From contig JADJAA010000002.1 in the NCBI GenBank assembly GCA_016704485.1, forward strand, positions 1,240,001-1,304,000: DNA of 64,000 nt. The letters run 5' to 3'. The translations under genes were made by a program, and so were the position numbers. The notes under the pieces were generated by a model. That model did no database searches and was not told the DNA's origin. It saw only the letters and a program-made list of their open reading frames with translations. Of this stretch, positions 1-8,880 are shown in pieces. The DNA comes from Flavobacteriales bacterium. Lineage in GTDB: Bacteria > Bacteroidota > Bacteroidia > Flavobacteriales_F > PHOS-HE28. Every line of letters begins with the position of its first letter. Positions within the stretch are counted from its first letter, which is position 1.

Positions 1-320
1 TCACCGCTGTACCTACGATGCAGCATACGGGTGGCCGAACATTCGGATCTGGCAGGACGTTCATTGAATATGCCAAGAAGAACGGGATCGATGCATTTGA
101 TATAGCAACGCTAGGTGTACATGCACGCCGCACATGGAAAGGATACGTCACCGCCAAAGAAACGGCTGAAGGAGTAGGAATTATTCCGCTCTACGACCCC
201 TGGTGTAAACGCTGGACCTGGTGGACGAACCCTTACGGATGGTTCCAGATCGGTAAAGAAGTGGCAGCACTTCCGCACGTTCTTATTCAAGGCCAAGGCG
301 GTGCTGCCGATCAGGAGTAG
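1..320 (+). CDS. C-terminal part of a protein, possibly YdcF/ElyC-like (DUF218)
   Basis: The frame is open from the first base, so the visible part is the C-terminal end of a gene that starts outside the window. An ATG at 18 is available but nothing marks it as the true start. The stretch GSGRTFIEYAKKNG followed by ATLGVHARRTWKGY resembles the end of the DUF218 domain, where a hydrophobic strand precedes a His-x-x-Arg motif. The tail is rich in Trp. DUF218 proteins are envelope proteins, often of unclear function. The family call rests on this short match only and is tentative. Confidence 0.4.
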   Translation, partial: TAVPTMQHTGGRTFGSGRTFIEYAKKNGIDAFDIATLGVHARRTWKGYVTAKETAEGVGIIPLYDPWCKRWTWWTNPYGWFQIGKEVAALPHVLIQGQGGAADQE

Positions 321-377
321 GCCGGAAAAGGAGCATACCTCATTCACGTTTCATCTATTCAACCATTACCTTTCGGC

Positions 378-896
378 ATGCAACACGTACAATCGCCAAG
401 CGAAACGGAATACGCGCCATTCTTTGGTCGGTACATCGATCGCGTAACGGATCAAGACATCGTTTCCGCCCTTCGTTCAAGTCATGAAGTACTACTTGCA
501 CTTTTGCGAACCTTTCCTGAAGCCAAGGGAGGCCACCGCTATGCTGAAGGAAAGTGGAGCGTAAAAGAGGTGATCCAACACATTACGGATACCGAACGGA
601 TCATGAGCTACCGCGCACTTCGGTTCGCACGTAAGGACGCAACAGCGTTACCAGGTTTCGAAGAAGATGACTACGCCGCAAGTTCGAACGCAGACCGCCG
701 CAGCTTAGCCGACCTGATTACAGAATTCGAAGTGGTAAGGACGAGTACCATATTGTTATTCGAAAGCTTCAACGACGAAATGCTAAAGGCCCAAGGCACC
801 GCGAACGGCAAAGCAATGAGCGTAAGAGCGATCGGTTACATGATCGCTGGGCATGGACTACATCACGGGCAGGTGTTGGAGGAACGTTATGGATGA
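378..896 (+). CDS. DinB-family putative metal-dependent hydrolase
   Basis: A 172-residue four-helix-bundle protein of the DinB/YfiT type. The three histidines expected to bind a divalent metal are visible: His68 in VIQHITDTER and His159 and His163 in GHGLHHGQVL near the C terminus. GKWSVKEVIQHI is the typical entry to helix 2. Length matches the family. Members include thiol-dependent transferases and many proteins of unknown substrate, so no reaction is assigned. It follows the preceding gene by 57 bases on the same strand, so the two may be co-transcribed. Confidence 0.85.
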   Translation: MQHVQSPSETEYAPFFGRYIDRVTDQDIVSALRSSHEVLLALLRTFPEAKGGHRYAEGKWSVKEVIQHITDTERIMSYRALRFARKDATALPGFEEDDYAASSNADRRSLADLITEFEVVRTSTILLFESFNDEMLKAQGTANGKAMSVRAIGYMIAGHGLHHGQVLEERYG

Positions 897-1126
897 ATGC
901 TTGTACATTGTACCGGGTCTAAGCAGACTGCATCAACTAACTAACAATGAAAAAGTTTGCAGTTGGCAGTTAACAGTCCCGATAATTTTCGCTTTGCCTG
1001 AAAATGTACTTCGTGAAGCATACTCAGTACCAGTTACCCAATACCAACTACAACAACCAATACCCCTCTCACTATCCGCGTTGATCTTTACTTTCAGCGT
1101 CATCAGCGTTCCATTCACCTCACAAA

Positions 1127-1600
1127 ATGCCCAAACGCACCATCCAACAGTGGTTCGACGCTTACGGCGTTAGTCACCAGAACAGCACGAACAAAGCCAT
1201 CCATTGGATCTGTGTTCCGGTGATCTATTTCTGCGTGGTCGGTTTTCTTTGGAGCATTCCGGTGCCTGATCTACCTCCCCTGTTCACGCCGCATTTATGG
1301 GCAAAAATTGCCGTTGGGCTGGTCTGTTTATTCTACTTACGACTGTCCTTTCCGATCATGCTCGGAATGGCACTATGGAGTATTGCGTGTCTTGCGGGTT
1401 GCGCTTGGCTCGATGCACATGCACCCTGGCCGCTATGGACGATCAGCTTAGTGCTCTTCATTGCTGCATGGATCGGTCAGTTCTACGGTCATAAGATCGA
1501 AGGAGCAAAACCCAGCTTTTTGGAAGACCTGCAATTCTTGATGATCGGTCCAGCTTGGTTGATGGGATCTATTTTTCGGAGATTCGGCTTAGGGTATTAG
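1127..1600 (+). CDS. Mpo1-like / DUF962 membrane protein
   Basis: A 157-residue integral membrane protein with about four hydrophobic segments. The family signature is visible at both ends: YGVSHQNSTNKAIHWICVP near residue 13 and GHKIEGAKPSFLEDLQ near residue 121. DUF962 includes yeast Mpo1, an Fe(II)-dependent dioxygenase in phytosphingosine alpha-oxidation. The His residues in SHQN, IHW and GHKIEG are the likely metal ligands. The bacterial role is not established. The 230 bases upstream hold no gene that I can support. Confidence 0.85.
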   Translation: MPKRTIQQWFDAYGVSHQNSTNKAIHWICVPVIYFCVVGFLWSIPVPDLPPLFTPHLWAKIAVGLVCLFYLRLSFPIMLGMALWSIACLAGCAWLDAHAPWPLWTISLVLFIAAWIGQFYGHKIEGAKPSFLEDLQFLMIGPAWLMGSIFRRFGLGY

Positions 1601-2057
1601 GAGCACTACGTGGATCACCAATACACGAGCACCATAGCTTCACATTTTATGCAATGACAGTAAAACCTAAACCGATCGACCTGGTTAATGTGACCATGTA
1701 TGTCTATTGCGTGCTCCTGTTCAGCTACGTCGCATACAGAGCCTTCAGCCTCTCCTTCACATTCGATGAAATAACCACTTCCCAAATTGTGAATGGTGAC
1801 GAATGGTCTGATTTTGGTCTTGCTGCGAACAATCATTTTCTGAATGTGCTTCTAATAAAAGCAAGTCTGTTTTTTTTCAGACCCTCCGAACTGGTCTATC
1901 GTTTGCCGAATGTTCTTGGCTTCATTCTGTACCTAGTGTATGCCGTTAAACTCGGGAGACTTCTAAAACCTTCGGCTCCGTATATCCCGCTGTTATTGTT
2001 GACAGCAATGCCATTCATATTGGACCTTTTTTGGGCTTGCGAGAGGCTATGGACTTT

Positions 2058-2096
2058 TGTAGGCTTCCCTTGTTTTCGGTCCGATCATAACTGGAG
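2058..2096 (+). repeat. IS terminal inverted repeat, orfB-proximal end
   Basis: Begins TGTAGGCTTCCC and ends ATAACTGGAG. Pairs with the complement of 3259-3296, with a one-base gap and several mismatches in the middle. Confidence 0.9.
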
Positions 2097-2114
2097 ATTC
2101 CAAGGGCATTTGGT

Positions 2115-2885
2115 TTAGGGTTTTAATTGCGTTGGAGACCGGTATCCAAGCGCTTTGTGTGGTCTATGATTGTTGTAGTCGTTCATCCAGGTTTCGGTCC
2201 GCTGACGTACCTCTTGCAATGTTCGGAAGACGTATGCGCTGAGTAGTTCTCGTCTTATGCTTCCATTGAAGCGTTCCACGTATGCGTTCTGTGTTGGCTT
2301 ACCTGGCTGTATGAATGCCAAGGTAATACCGATGTCCTTGCACCATGCGTCGAGTTTGTGGGAGATGAACTCTGGTCCGTTGTCCACGCGGATCATCTTG
2401 GGCAATGGGCGCACTGACTTTATTCTTTCCAGTACGCGGATAACGCGAAGTGCAGGTAATGAAGTGTCCACCTCTATAGCAAGTACCTCGCGGTTGTAAT
2501 CGTCGATCACGTTCAATAGCCGATAGGTGCGTCCATCCCAAAGTGTGTCGTGCATGAAATCTATACTGTATACCTGATCGGGCGCAGCGGGTTGGAATAA
2601 GGCTTGTTTTACTCGCGTTGGCAGCCGTTTCTTAGCTCTACGCCTAATGTTCAAGTGCATGGCAGTGTACACGCGATACAAGCGTTTGTGGTTGATCTTT
2701 TGTCCTTTCATGCGCAAGCGATAATAGCATTGCCAAAAGCCAATGGCCGGGTGCATCTCTACAAGTGATCCCAAGGCGGTTATTACAGCATCATCCTGCG
2801 GTATACGTTTGGTATACCGGGCAGTGCTACGGGGTAATTGCACAATCTGGCTGGCTCTTCGCTGGCTCATGTTCATGTTGCTCAA
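2115..2885 (-). CDS. IS3-family transposase OrfB (DDE integrase core)
   Basis: The catalytic core of the transposase. HTH_21-like N-terminal residues (SQRRASQIVQLPRST) precede an rve integrase domain. The acidic triad is visible: Asp in SIDFMHDTLWDG, Asp in RVDNGPEFIS and Glu in NAYVERFNGS, the last two about 35 residues apart. The C-terminal HRPHKALGYRSP is standard. The first codon shown at 2885 is TTG; ATG codons follow at 2876 and 2870. The frame lies +1 relative to orfA and stays open back into the end of orfA, so translation by coupling or frameshifting is possible. I see no clear slippery site. Confidence 0.93.
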   Translation of the reverse strand: MSNMNMSQRRASQIVQLPRSTARYTKRIPQDDAVITALGSLVEMHPAIGFWQCYYRLRMKGQKINHKRLYRVYTAMHLNIRRRAKKRLPTRVKQALFQPAAPDQVYSIDFMHDTLWDGRTYRLLNVIDDYNREVLAIEVDTSLPALRVIRVLERIKSVRPLPKMIRVDNGPEFISHKLDAWCKDIGITLAFIQPGKPTQNAYVERFNGSIRRELLSAYVFRTLQEVRQRTETWMNDYNNHRPHKALGYRSPTQLKP

Positions 2886-2910
2886 CGCCTGAACGATCTC
2901 CCGTTTATCG

Positions 2911-3183
2911 TCAGGCGCCCCACTTCTTTTGGATCACCGTTCTTATGGCGTCGTTCTCCATGCTCAGCTCGGTGTACATGCGTTTAAGCCGACTAAGCTC
3001 TTCTTCAAGCTCTTTGACGCGTTTGAGCTGGCTGGGTTCCATGCCGCCGTACTTGGCCTTCCAGTTGTGGAAGGTGGCCGCGCTTATGGTATGCTCACGG
3101 CATATATCGGCCACTTTGTGTCCGGCTTCATGCTGCTTGAGTATCCCAATGATCTGGTGTTCTGAAAATTTGCTCTTTCTCAT
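2911..3183 (-). CDS. IS3-family transposase OrfA (HTH_Tnp_1)
   Basis: A 90-residue protein starting MRKSKFSEHQIIGILKQHE, the classic start of IS3 OrfA. The helix-turn-helix covers about residues 5-45, and a leucine-zipper-like coiled coil (LKRVKELEEELSRLKRMYTE) follows. The reading frame extends 21 codons upstream to 3246, but that part lies in the palindromic leader and is not family sequence, so the ATG at 3183 is chosen. OrfA binds the IS ends and regulates or fuses with OrfB. Confidence 0.92.
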   Translation of the reverse strand: MRKSKFSEHQIIGILKQHEAGHKVADICREHTISAATFHNWKAKYGGMEPSQLKRVKELEEELSRLKRMYTELSMENDAIRTVIQKKWGA

Positions 3184-3218
3184 GGCTACAGGGTGTTGAA
3201 TGTAGCCCTTGGCCGGCC

Positions 3219-3256
3219 AACGCACTTCTTGGCCCCGCGGGGCCAAGAAGTGCGTT
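3219..3256. repeat. Perfect 38-bp palindrome in the IS leader
   Basis: Starts AACGCACTTCTTGGCC, is centred on CCGCGG, and mirrors itself exactly to 3256. It lies between the IS end and orfA. In RNA it would form a very stable hairpin just ahead of the transposase start. Confidence 0.9.
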
Positions 3257-3258
3257 AC

Positions 3259-3296
3259 CTCCAGTTATCAATGGACGAACTTTGGGGAAGCCTACA
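3259..3296 (-). repeat. IS terminal inverted repeat, orfA-proximal end
   Basis: Read on the minus strand it begins TGTAGGCTTCCC and ends ATAACTGGAG, matching the repeat at the other end. Confidence 0.9.
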
Positions 3297-4501
3297 CTTT
3301 CACTTTCGTTCATTCTTCCAAGTATTTATTTTCTTCTGAAATACTGCGAGGAAAATACAATTCAATTTGGCCTACTATCCATGGGTTTCGGAATGCTTGC
3401 CGTATTGTCGAATTTTACGGCATTGAACTATTTCCTTCCATCCTTGCTTATTCTATTCGCTTACACTTTGTTCTCTGAAAAAAGAATAACCAGCCTGCGG
3501 ATATTGATCTATTCTGTGATCACCGGTATGTTCTTCTATTTTATCATTCCAGTAATACTGGAGCTGAAAAACCAAGGAGAGCTCTACTTTGGCGGAAGAA
3601 CAAGCTTCTATAACGATACGCTTTTGTCGTTGAGCAGGACTTTCGCGTATCACTTTCTGAGTATCCCACTAGCCAATAGTGTCTTTTCACTACTCTTTTT
3701 CGTTGCGCTCCTTTTCTCGATCATAACTATTTTCAGAGCGATACAACAGAAGAGTTTCAGTATAAAGATCATCCTTCCGATCTTATTCTTACTCAGCATT
3801 CTATCACCTGTTGCGCAGCATTTATTCTTAGAAACCTCATTCCCGACTGAGCGAACTGCATTGCTCTATTATCCTATTCTGATCCTGGTAGTTCTGAATG
3901 GTGCCGATGGCGCTTCTGAATGGATCGAAAAAAGGCTACTCGAACTACTAGCATGTTCGTTCTTGATCCATCTATTCCTCACCGCCAATACCACCCATTG
4001 CAATTCATGGCGATTCGATTCCGGTTCAAAAGAAGTGATCGGTTTCCTCAAGGAGGAATACGATCAAAAAGGGAGTTACGAGCCGGTAAGTTTAGGCATA
4101 GACTATCTGAACATCCAGTCCATATCGTACTATAAGAGTGCGGCGTCATTCATCGATCTCTCGCATCATGAAGTCGTAAAGTGTTGGGAGTATGATATGC
4201 ATTTAGAGGAATTGGATCCAATGTATTACGGCACCACGATCGTACGTAAGGACAAACTATCGCCGGAGGATGCTGAAAAAATAGTTTCAGCTCACCTCGA
4301 CCATTACTATTTGAATGACTTCGTGGTGAACGAATTAATTCGTCTCGGTCATTCCCTTAAGGTTGAAAAGCATTTTGTTCTGGCCGGCTCAAGTTTGATC
4401 AAGTTCAATTGATCTTACAATTACTGAATAAATGGTAATAACAAGCCTTAGGATGATCGCTTCGCGATCTTTGAGCAACCATATCCAGCCATACCGTATC
4501 G

Positions 4502-5641
4502 CTATTCCACCGACCCAAAGTAAACCGCCTTGTGTTCCATTGCCATGGTCGGATGGAACACTTTTACCAGATCCAATAGAACCACATCCGGTTCCAGAAG
4601 CGCTTTTCCGAAGATGTCAACGTGTGCGCTATTCGCGGCATATAGCCCCTGTTCCTTGAAGGGACCGATCTGTTGAAGTCTGCGTTCACCGGCGCTGAGT
4701 ACATCGGTAGTTACCGGGCCGTTCTCGGCCACCACCATGCCCCAGTATCTGAGGAGATCACCTTTGTGGATGAGGGTTTCCAGATCTACGGCACTGTTCT
4801 CCACAGCTTCTTCATTGCTGAATTGCAACACCCCGCCGGCATCGGTGATCATCCTGCTCATATAGCTCTTGCCTCCCGGAACCCACCATGTACCTTGCCA
4901 ATTGGACCCGAAGAACACGGTTACAGGAGCAACGGTGGCATCAACACGATCACGGACTGTAGTATAGCGGGTCTCAATGGCTGCGAACAGGCTGTCCGCT
5001 TTAGTGGTTACACCGAACAGAACACCGAAGAACCGCACCCACTCAGCTCTACCCAGTGGATGTGGCTCCAAGTATTCAGAGATCATGATGGATGGGATGC
5101 CCGGTAAGGGCTCTGCTGCATCCGTCTTTCCGAAAGGCTGGTCCAGCAAGGCATCCGGAGCGAGGTGGATCAAGGCTTCCCTATTCAACCCATCAGCAGT
5201 TCCGATCTCTACGGTCCCTTGCGCAGAAAGCACGTTCATTAAGGAGGGATCCATCACATGTCCCAGACCAGCTGCACCAATTACCCGTTCTGATGATCCC
5301 AATGCATGGATGAATGCAAGGTGCGTAGTGCTAACGACCGCAACCTGTTTCAAAGGAAGTAATGCGGAATTGCTTTTGACACCATTTTCATCGACGTGAT
5401 ATACCGCCAAAGTATCCGACCGACCGCGCGGCCCGAATACGATCAACTGTTGAATACTGCCGCAAGTACGGATCTGGAACGACTGTGCGTAGTGGTTAGG
5501 AACATCGGTCCATTGCGTACACGGTATATCCTCTCTGGACGCAGGACTGCACCCTACAACGAAGAACACAGCGAAAATGAACCATCCAATTGGCGGCATG
5601 AACAGAGATGGTTCTGAATGCCGGTCAATATCCGGATTCAT
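4502..5641 (-). CDS. Periplasmic-binding lipoprotein of an iron/B12-type ABC importer (BtuF/FecB-like)
   Basis: A 379-residue lipoprotein with a hydrophobic N terminus ending in VVGC (Cys31 as lipidation site). The mature part has the class III periplasmic-binding fold: a first lobe with PLKQVAVVSTTHLAFIHALG and RVIGAAGLG, a long linker helix, and a second lobe with GTWWVPGGKSYMSRMITDAGG. Such proteins deliver iron chelates, haem or cobalamin to an importer; the ligand cannot be told here and no permease or ATPase gene is adjacent. It overlaps the upstream gene by an ATGA, so the two are translationally coupled. Confidence 0.85.
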   Translation of the reverse strand: MNPDIDRHSEPSLFMPPIGWFIFAVFFVVGCSPASREDIPCTQWTDVPNHYAQSFQIRTCGSIQQLIVFGPRGRSDTLAVYHVDENGVKSNSALLPLKQVAVVSTTHLAFIHALGSSERVIGAAGLGHVMDPSLMNVLSAQGTVEIGTADGLNREALIHLAPDALLDQPFGKTDAAEPLPGIPSIMISEYLEPHPLGRAEWVRFFGVLFGVTTKADSLFAAIETRYTTVRDRVDATVAPVTVFFGSNWQGTWWVPGGKSYMSRMITDAGGVLQFSNEEAVENSAVDLETLIHKGDLLRYWGMVVAENGPVTTDVLSAGERRLQQIGPFKEQGLYAANSAHVDIFGKALLEPDVVLLDLVKVFHPTMAMEHKAVYFGSVE

Positions 5642-7095
5642 TGCGTTTCGCGGATGTACATGATCAAATTCTCTTTCACACTATCCGCCCCCCTTGCAAT
5701 ACTTCTGGCATCCGGACGTAGCTCCGTATTCGGCAATTCGCCATGATCCAATGGACCGGAAGGTTTTCCGCTTGCCGTATACCGCATCAATGGAACGATG
5801 AACCGGACCTTACTGTTCGGTGCCTCAGCAATGAGGTCTCTTCCACCCGTGTATGTATACGCATTCGTACCCACCTCTTCTCCAACGATCCTGGCCCTAC
5901 GCGTTCGTTTCGCTAGCATAACGAATGCAGCGGCAGCATCACGCGTATATCCGTCGCACAATACGTACACCTTGCCTTTGAATGCCTTGCCTTCTGGCTG
6001 TAGATCCGTAAGACGATCATCTTCCGGATGCACGCCATACCTATCGGGTAGCATTCTAGGATACCGGGCGTTCACATCCAAGTAGAATTCCGGATGATCC
6101 GCTATCCATTTGGAACAACTCGGTAATGTGCGGGATCGAATTGAAATATTCTCCACTAAGCGATAAGGTTCCATGGCAATGGCGCCGAACACCATCTCTG
6201 CCATTCCAAGTTCCCTTCCCCCCGCACCGCGTAGGTCCACTACCAGCATAGCGCCTTTGTTCTTTTTCAATTCACGCAGTATCGAAGTCAGGAATTTTTC
6301 GGGTTCTTGACCAGCTGTCCGCATAGAATCAAGATCCATTGTTCGAAGACCTAACCACATGGTAGAGATCTCCGGTATCCAACGTGAGCCCCAAGGCAAC
6401 GTAGTGGTGCCGGAAGGCTTTCGCGAATTCCCAATGTCAACTGCCGTCATGGCAAAAATGGTGGCTACTCCGATCTCGCCATCAGGAGCCTCGAACTGAA
6501 TATCGAACGAAGATGGCCGTTCGATCTGTAAGTAATAGAGCGACCTGAATTCGCGTTCGATCCGCCTATCGGCCATCGTTAAGTTCGCACCATCGCATAC
6601 AATGGCATTCCGTAAACGCTCAAGGATCGATCCAGCCAAAATACCGTTGATGCGAATAAGACGTGCACCCTGCGGAAAGCTCCGGAATCCTTTAAGCTCA
6701 TCATTCACATAAAGAGCCCCATCAATTACTTTGACGGTTATCGGGATCATGGCCGTCCGATCTCTCATTTGGACCAACGTTTCTTCGGATAACTCAACCC
6801 TACAATGTGAATCACCGATCGCCTTAAGTACCGGTAACATGGAGCGTACGAAACCATCCGTGGTAAGGGGCACGTTAATGGTGGTCTTTACGCTATCGAA
6901 TGTGAGATCCAATTGCTCTTTGGTCCTATAGCGATACGGATCGGGATGTGCAGCATGGACGAGTTCACGGAACTCTTCCAGATCCTGATGCAACTTTTCA
7001 GGATAATAGGTCCGCCCCATACTGAGTTCCTGAGCCGATACTCCTTGCCATAGGCAAAAGAGCATAACTAAGAACAACAATGAGGATCGGAACAT
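5638..7095 (-). CDS. Secreted S41-peptidase-like protein without the usual catalytic serine
   Basis: A 485-residue protein with a signal peptide ending near VSA-QE. The N-terminal part (about 30-130) is the helical region seen in Bacteroidota S41 proteins, followed by a PDZ-like region and the tail-protease domain with LVVDLRGAGG. At the place where S41 enzymes have the nucleophile (TSAAE-type motif) this protein has CDGYTRDAAAAFVML, with Asp where Ser is expected. It may be inactive or use other residues. The gene is first in a two-gene unit with the binding lipoprotein, joined by a 4-bp ATGA overlap. Confidence 0.8.
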   Translation of the reverse strand: MFRSSLLFLVMLFCLWQGVSAQELSMGRTYYPEKLHQDLEEFRELVHAAHPDPYRYRTKEQLDLTFDSVKTTINVPLTTDGFVRSMLPVLKAIGDSHCRVELSEETLVQMRDRTAMIPITVKVIDGALYVNDELKGFRSFPQGARLIRINGILAGSILERLRNAIVCDGANLTMADRRIEREFRSLYYLQIERPSSFDIQFEAPDGEIGVATIFAMTAVDIGNSRKPSGTTTLPWGSRWIPEISTMWLGLRTMDLDSMRTAGQEPEKFLTSILRELKKNKGAMLVVDLRGAGGRELGMAEMVFGAIAMEPYRLVENISIRSRTLPSCSKWIADHPEFYLDVNARYPRMLPDRYGVHPEDDRLTDLQPEGKAFKGKVYVLCDGYTRDAAAAFVMLAKRTRRARIVGEEVGTNAYTYTGGRDLIAEAPNSKVRFIVPLMRYTASGKPSGPLDHGELPNTELRPDARSIARGADSVKENLIMYIRETQ

Positions 7096-7107
7096 CTAGC
7101 TGGTTGA

Positions 7108-7131
7108 GCACGTGGTGGGCGAACCACGTGC
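7108..7131. promoter_or_regulatory. Perfect 9-bp inverted repeat upstream of the S41-like gene
   Basis: GCACGTGGT, a 6-base spacer, then ACCACGTGC. It sits 13 bases before the ATG of the minus-strand gene starting at 7095. It could be an operator or an RNA hairpin in the leader; it lacks the T run of a terminator on either strand. Confidence 0.5.
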
Positions 7132-7150
7132 CAAAGTGTTTGAATGGTAA

Positions 7151-7187
7151 AAGAAGAGCCCTACCACGTTGGTGGAGGGCTCTTCTT
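7151..7187 (-). terminator. Rho-independent terminator of pckA
   Basis: On the minus strand a long stem beginning AAGAAGAGCCCT, with one bulged base and a short loop, ends TCTTCTTTTACC. It starts 14 bases after the pckA stop codon. Confidence 0.85.
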
Positions 7188-7200
7188 CATAGAGGCATGA

Positions 7201-8814
7201 TCAAGCTTTTACCGCAGTTCTTGGAGCGGCGTCAAGGATCTCTTTCGAGGCACCCTCTTTGAAGTTCGCGAAGTTGGCAACGAATCCGTTCGCCAATTTC
7301 TCTGCTTGCGTGTCATAGGCGTCCTTATCCGCCCATGTACCACGTGGATCAAGAATTTCTGAAGGTACGTTGGGGCATGTTGTAGGGAAGTTCACTCCGA
7401 ATACTTTGTGCTCTTTGTAATCCACACCATCGAGTTCACCGCGTAGTGCCGCTGTGATCATGGCACGTGTGAATTTCAATTTCACCCGTTCGCCGGTGCC
7501 ATAAGCTCCACCGCTCCAACCGGTGTTCACCAACCAGACGCGCACGTTGTGCTTCTTCATCAACTCACCCAACATACCTGCGTATTTCGTAGGGTGCAAC
7601 GGCAAGAATGCTTTCCCGAAACATGCGGAGAAGGTGCTTTGTGGCTCAGAAACGCCAGCTTCCGTACCAGCCACCTTCGCGGTATAGCCACTAATGAAGT
7701 GGTACATCGCTTGGCCTGGTGTCAGCTTGCTGATCGGCGGCAGAACACCGTAGGCATCGGCTGTTAGGAAGAAGATGTTCTTCGGGTGATCGCCCATGCT
7801 TGGCACGGCGATGTTATCGATGAAATCGATCGGATAGCTTACACGCGTATTCTCCGTTTTGGTGCTATCGGCGTAATCAACTTCGGTGGATCCTTCTTTG
7901 AATACGATGTTCTCCAGGATGGAACCGAACTTGATCGCGCTCCAGATCTGTGGTTCTTTTTCTGCGGATAGATCGATGCACTTCGCATAACAACCACCTT
8001 CGAAATTAAACACGCCCTTATCGCTCCAACCGTGCTCATCGTCGCCGATCAGTCGACGATCCGGATCGGCACTCAGGGTGGTCTTTCCGGTACCACTTAG
8101 GCCGAAGAAGACCGCGGTGTCATTGTCCTTACCGATGTTGGCACTGCAATGCATGCTAAGTACGTCGCGCTCCTGTGGCAAAACATAATTCAACACCGTA
8201 AAAATGCCTTTCTTGATCTCACCTGTGTATCCACTTCCACCAATAAGAATGATCTTTTTCGTGAAATTGATTATCGTGAAATTGTGCTGGCGCGTTCCAT
8301 CCTTTGCTGGATCAGCCTTGAATTCAGGCACACAGATGATGTGCCATTCAGGCTCGAATGCCTCGGTCTCTTCCTTGGTGAGATTCAAGAACATATTGCT
8401 GCTGAAGTGAGCGCTATACGGTTGCTCAGCAACAACGCGGAGGTTCAGCCGATGTTCCGGTGAAGCACAAGCGTAAGCATCCTGCACATAAACGTCACGA
8501 CCTTGCAGATAGGCCGCCATCTTATCATGCAGCAGGTCGAATTTCTCAGGAGTGAATGGGAAATTCACATCGCCCCACCAAACGGTATTCTCTGTTTTGG
8601 CATCCTTCACGCAGAACTTATCCTTCGGCGATCTGCCGGTGAATTCGCCGGTATCAACCGCAATAGCGCCGCTATCTGCAAAAACGCCTTCACCGTTCAT
8701 GATCACATGCTCTATCAATTCAGCTGGTTCGAGGTTCCAAAATGTGTCCCCTACGCGGCTTAAGCCGATCTTAGCGAGATCAGCATTTTTCGGTTTATGG
8801 CCGAATTCGTTCAT
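7201..8814 (-). CDS. pckA: Phosphoenolpyruvate carboxykinase (ATP)
   Basis: Converts oxaloacetate and ATP to phosphoenolpyruvate, CO2 and ADP in the cytosol, the entry step of gluconeogenesis. The 537-residue length fits ATP-type enzymes. Visible motifs are the kinase-1a loop GLSGTGKTTLSADP, the kinase-2 region IGDDEHGW with metal-binding Asp, the oxaloacetate-binding GRSPKDKF near the N terminus and LVNTGWSGGAYGTGERV. It is a single-gene unit with a Bacteroidota -7 element 25 bases upstream and its own terminator. Confidence 0.98.
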   Translation of the reverse strand: MNEFGHKPKNADLAKIGLSRVGDTFWNLEPAELIEHVIMNGEGVFADSGAIAVDTGEFTGRSPKDKFCVKDAKTENTVWWGDVNFPFTPEKFDLLHDKMAAYLQGRDVYVQDAYACASPEHRLNLRVVAEQPYSAHFSSNMFLNLTKEETEAFEPEWHIICVPEFKADPAKDGTRQHNFTIINFTKKIILIGGSGYTGEIKKGIFTVLNYVLPQERDVLSMHCSANIGKDNDTAVFFGLSGTGKTTLSADPDRRLIGDDEHGWSDKGVFNFEGGCYAKCIDLSAEKEPQIWSAIKFGSILENIVFKEGSTEVDYADSTKTENTRVSYPIDFIDNIAVPSMGDHPKNIFFLTADAYGVLPPISKLTPGQAMYHFISGYTAKVAGTEAGVSEPQSTFSACFGKAFLPLHPTKYAGMLGELMKKHNVRVWLVNTGWSGGAYGTGERVKLKFTRAMITAALRGELDGVDYKEHKVFGVNFPTTCPNVPSEILDPRGTWADKDAYDTQAEKLANGFVANFANFKEGASKEILDAAPRTAVKA

Positions 8815-8838
8815 GTTCTGAGTATTGGAATTTGGTCA

Positions 8839-8847
8839 GCAAAAGTA
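8839..8847 (-). promoter_or_regulatory. -7 promoter element of pckA
   Basis: On the minus strand TACTTTTGC, a full match to the Bacteroidota TAnnTTTG box. No clear -33 TTTG is seen at the usual distance. Confidence 0.55.
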
Positions 8848-8880
8848 AGGGTTTTACGCAGCACCCCTTTATGACATTCG

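Larger units (their letters stand above)
2058..3296 (-). mobile_element. Complete IS3-family insertion sequence (IS407-like), 1239 bp
   Basis: The ends start TGTAGGCTTCCC on the left and finish with its complement on the right, the TG...CA ends usual for IS3 elements. Imperfect inverted repeats of about 38 bases run inward to a shared ATAACTGGAG. The element is flanked by CTTT on both sides (2054-2057 and 3297-3300), a 4-bp target duplication as made by the IS407 subgroup. It carries orfA and orfB on the minus strand. All parts needed for movement look intact, and the insertion point is exact within the host glycosyltransferase gene. Confidence 0.95.
1654..4412 (+). pseudogene. Membrane glycosyltransferase (GT39/ArnT-like) gene split by an IS3-family element
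   Basis: The 5' part (1654-2057) encodes a hydrophobic N terminus with FTFDE in the first periplasmic loop, typical of dolichyl-phosphate-mannose-type transferases. The 3' part (from 3301) continues with many membrane segments and a soluble tail ending at 4412. Removing 2058-3296 and one CTTT copy joins GLARGYG to LSLSFILPS, a continuous family-like sequence of about 505 residues. A second lesion is needed to read it: the six-T run at 2027-2032 puts the upstream part one base out of frame with GLARGYG. This may be a real slippage mutation or a homopolymer sequencing error. The gene is not functional as written. Confidence 0.85.

Noticed and set aside
3183..3246. Longer OrfA start at 3246
   Set aside because: The extra 21 residues come from the palindrome; the family start is at 3183.
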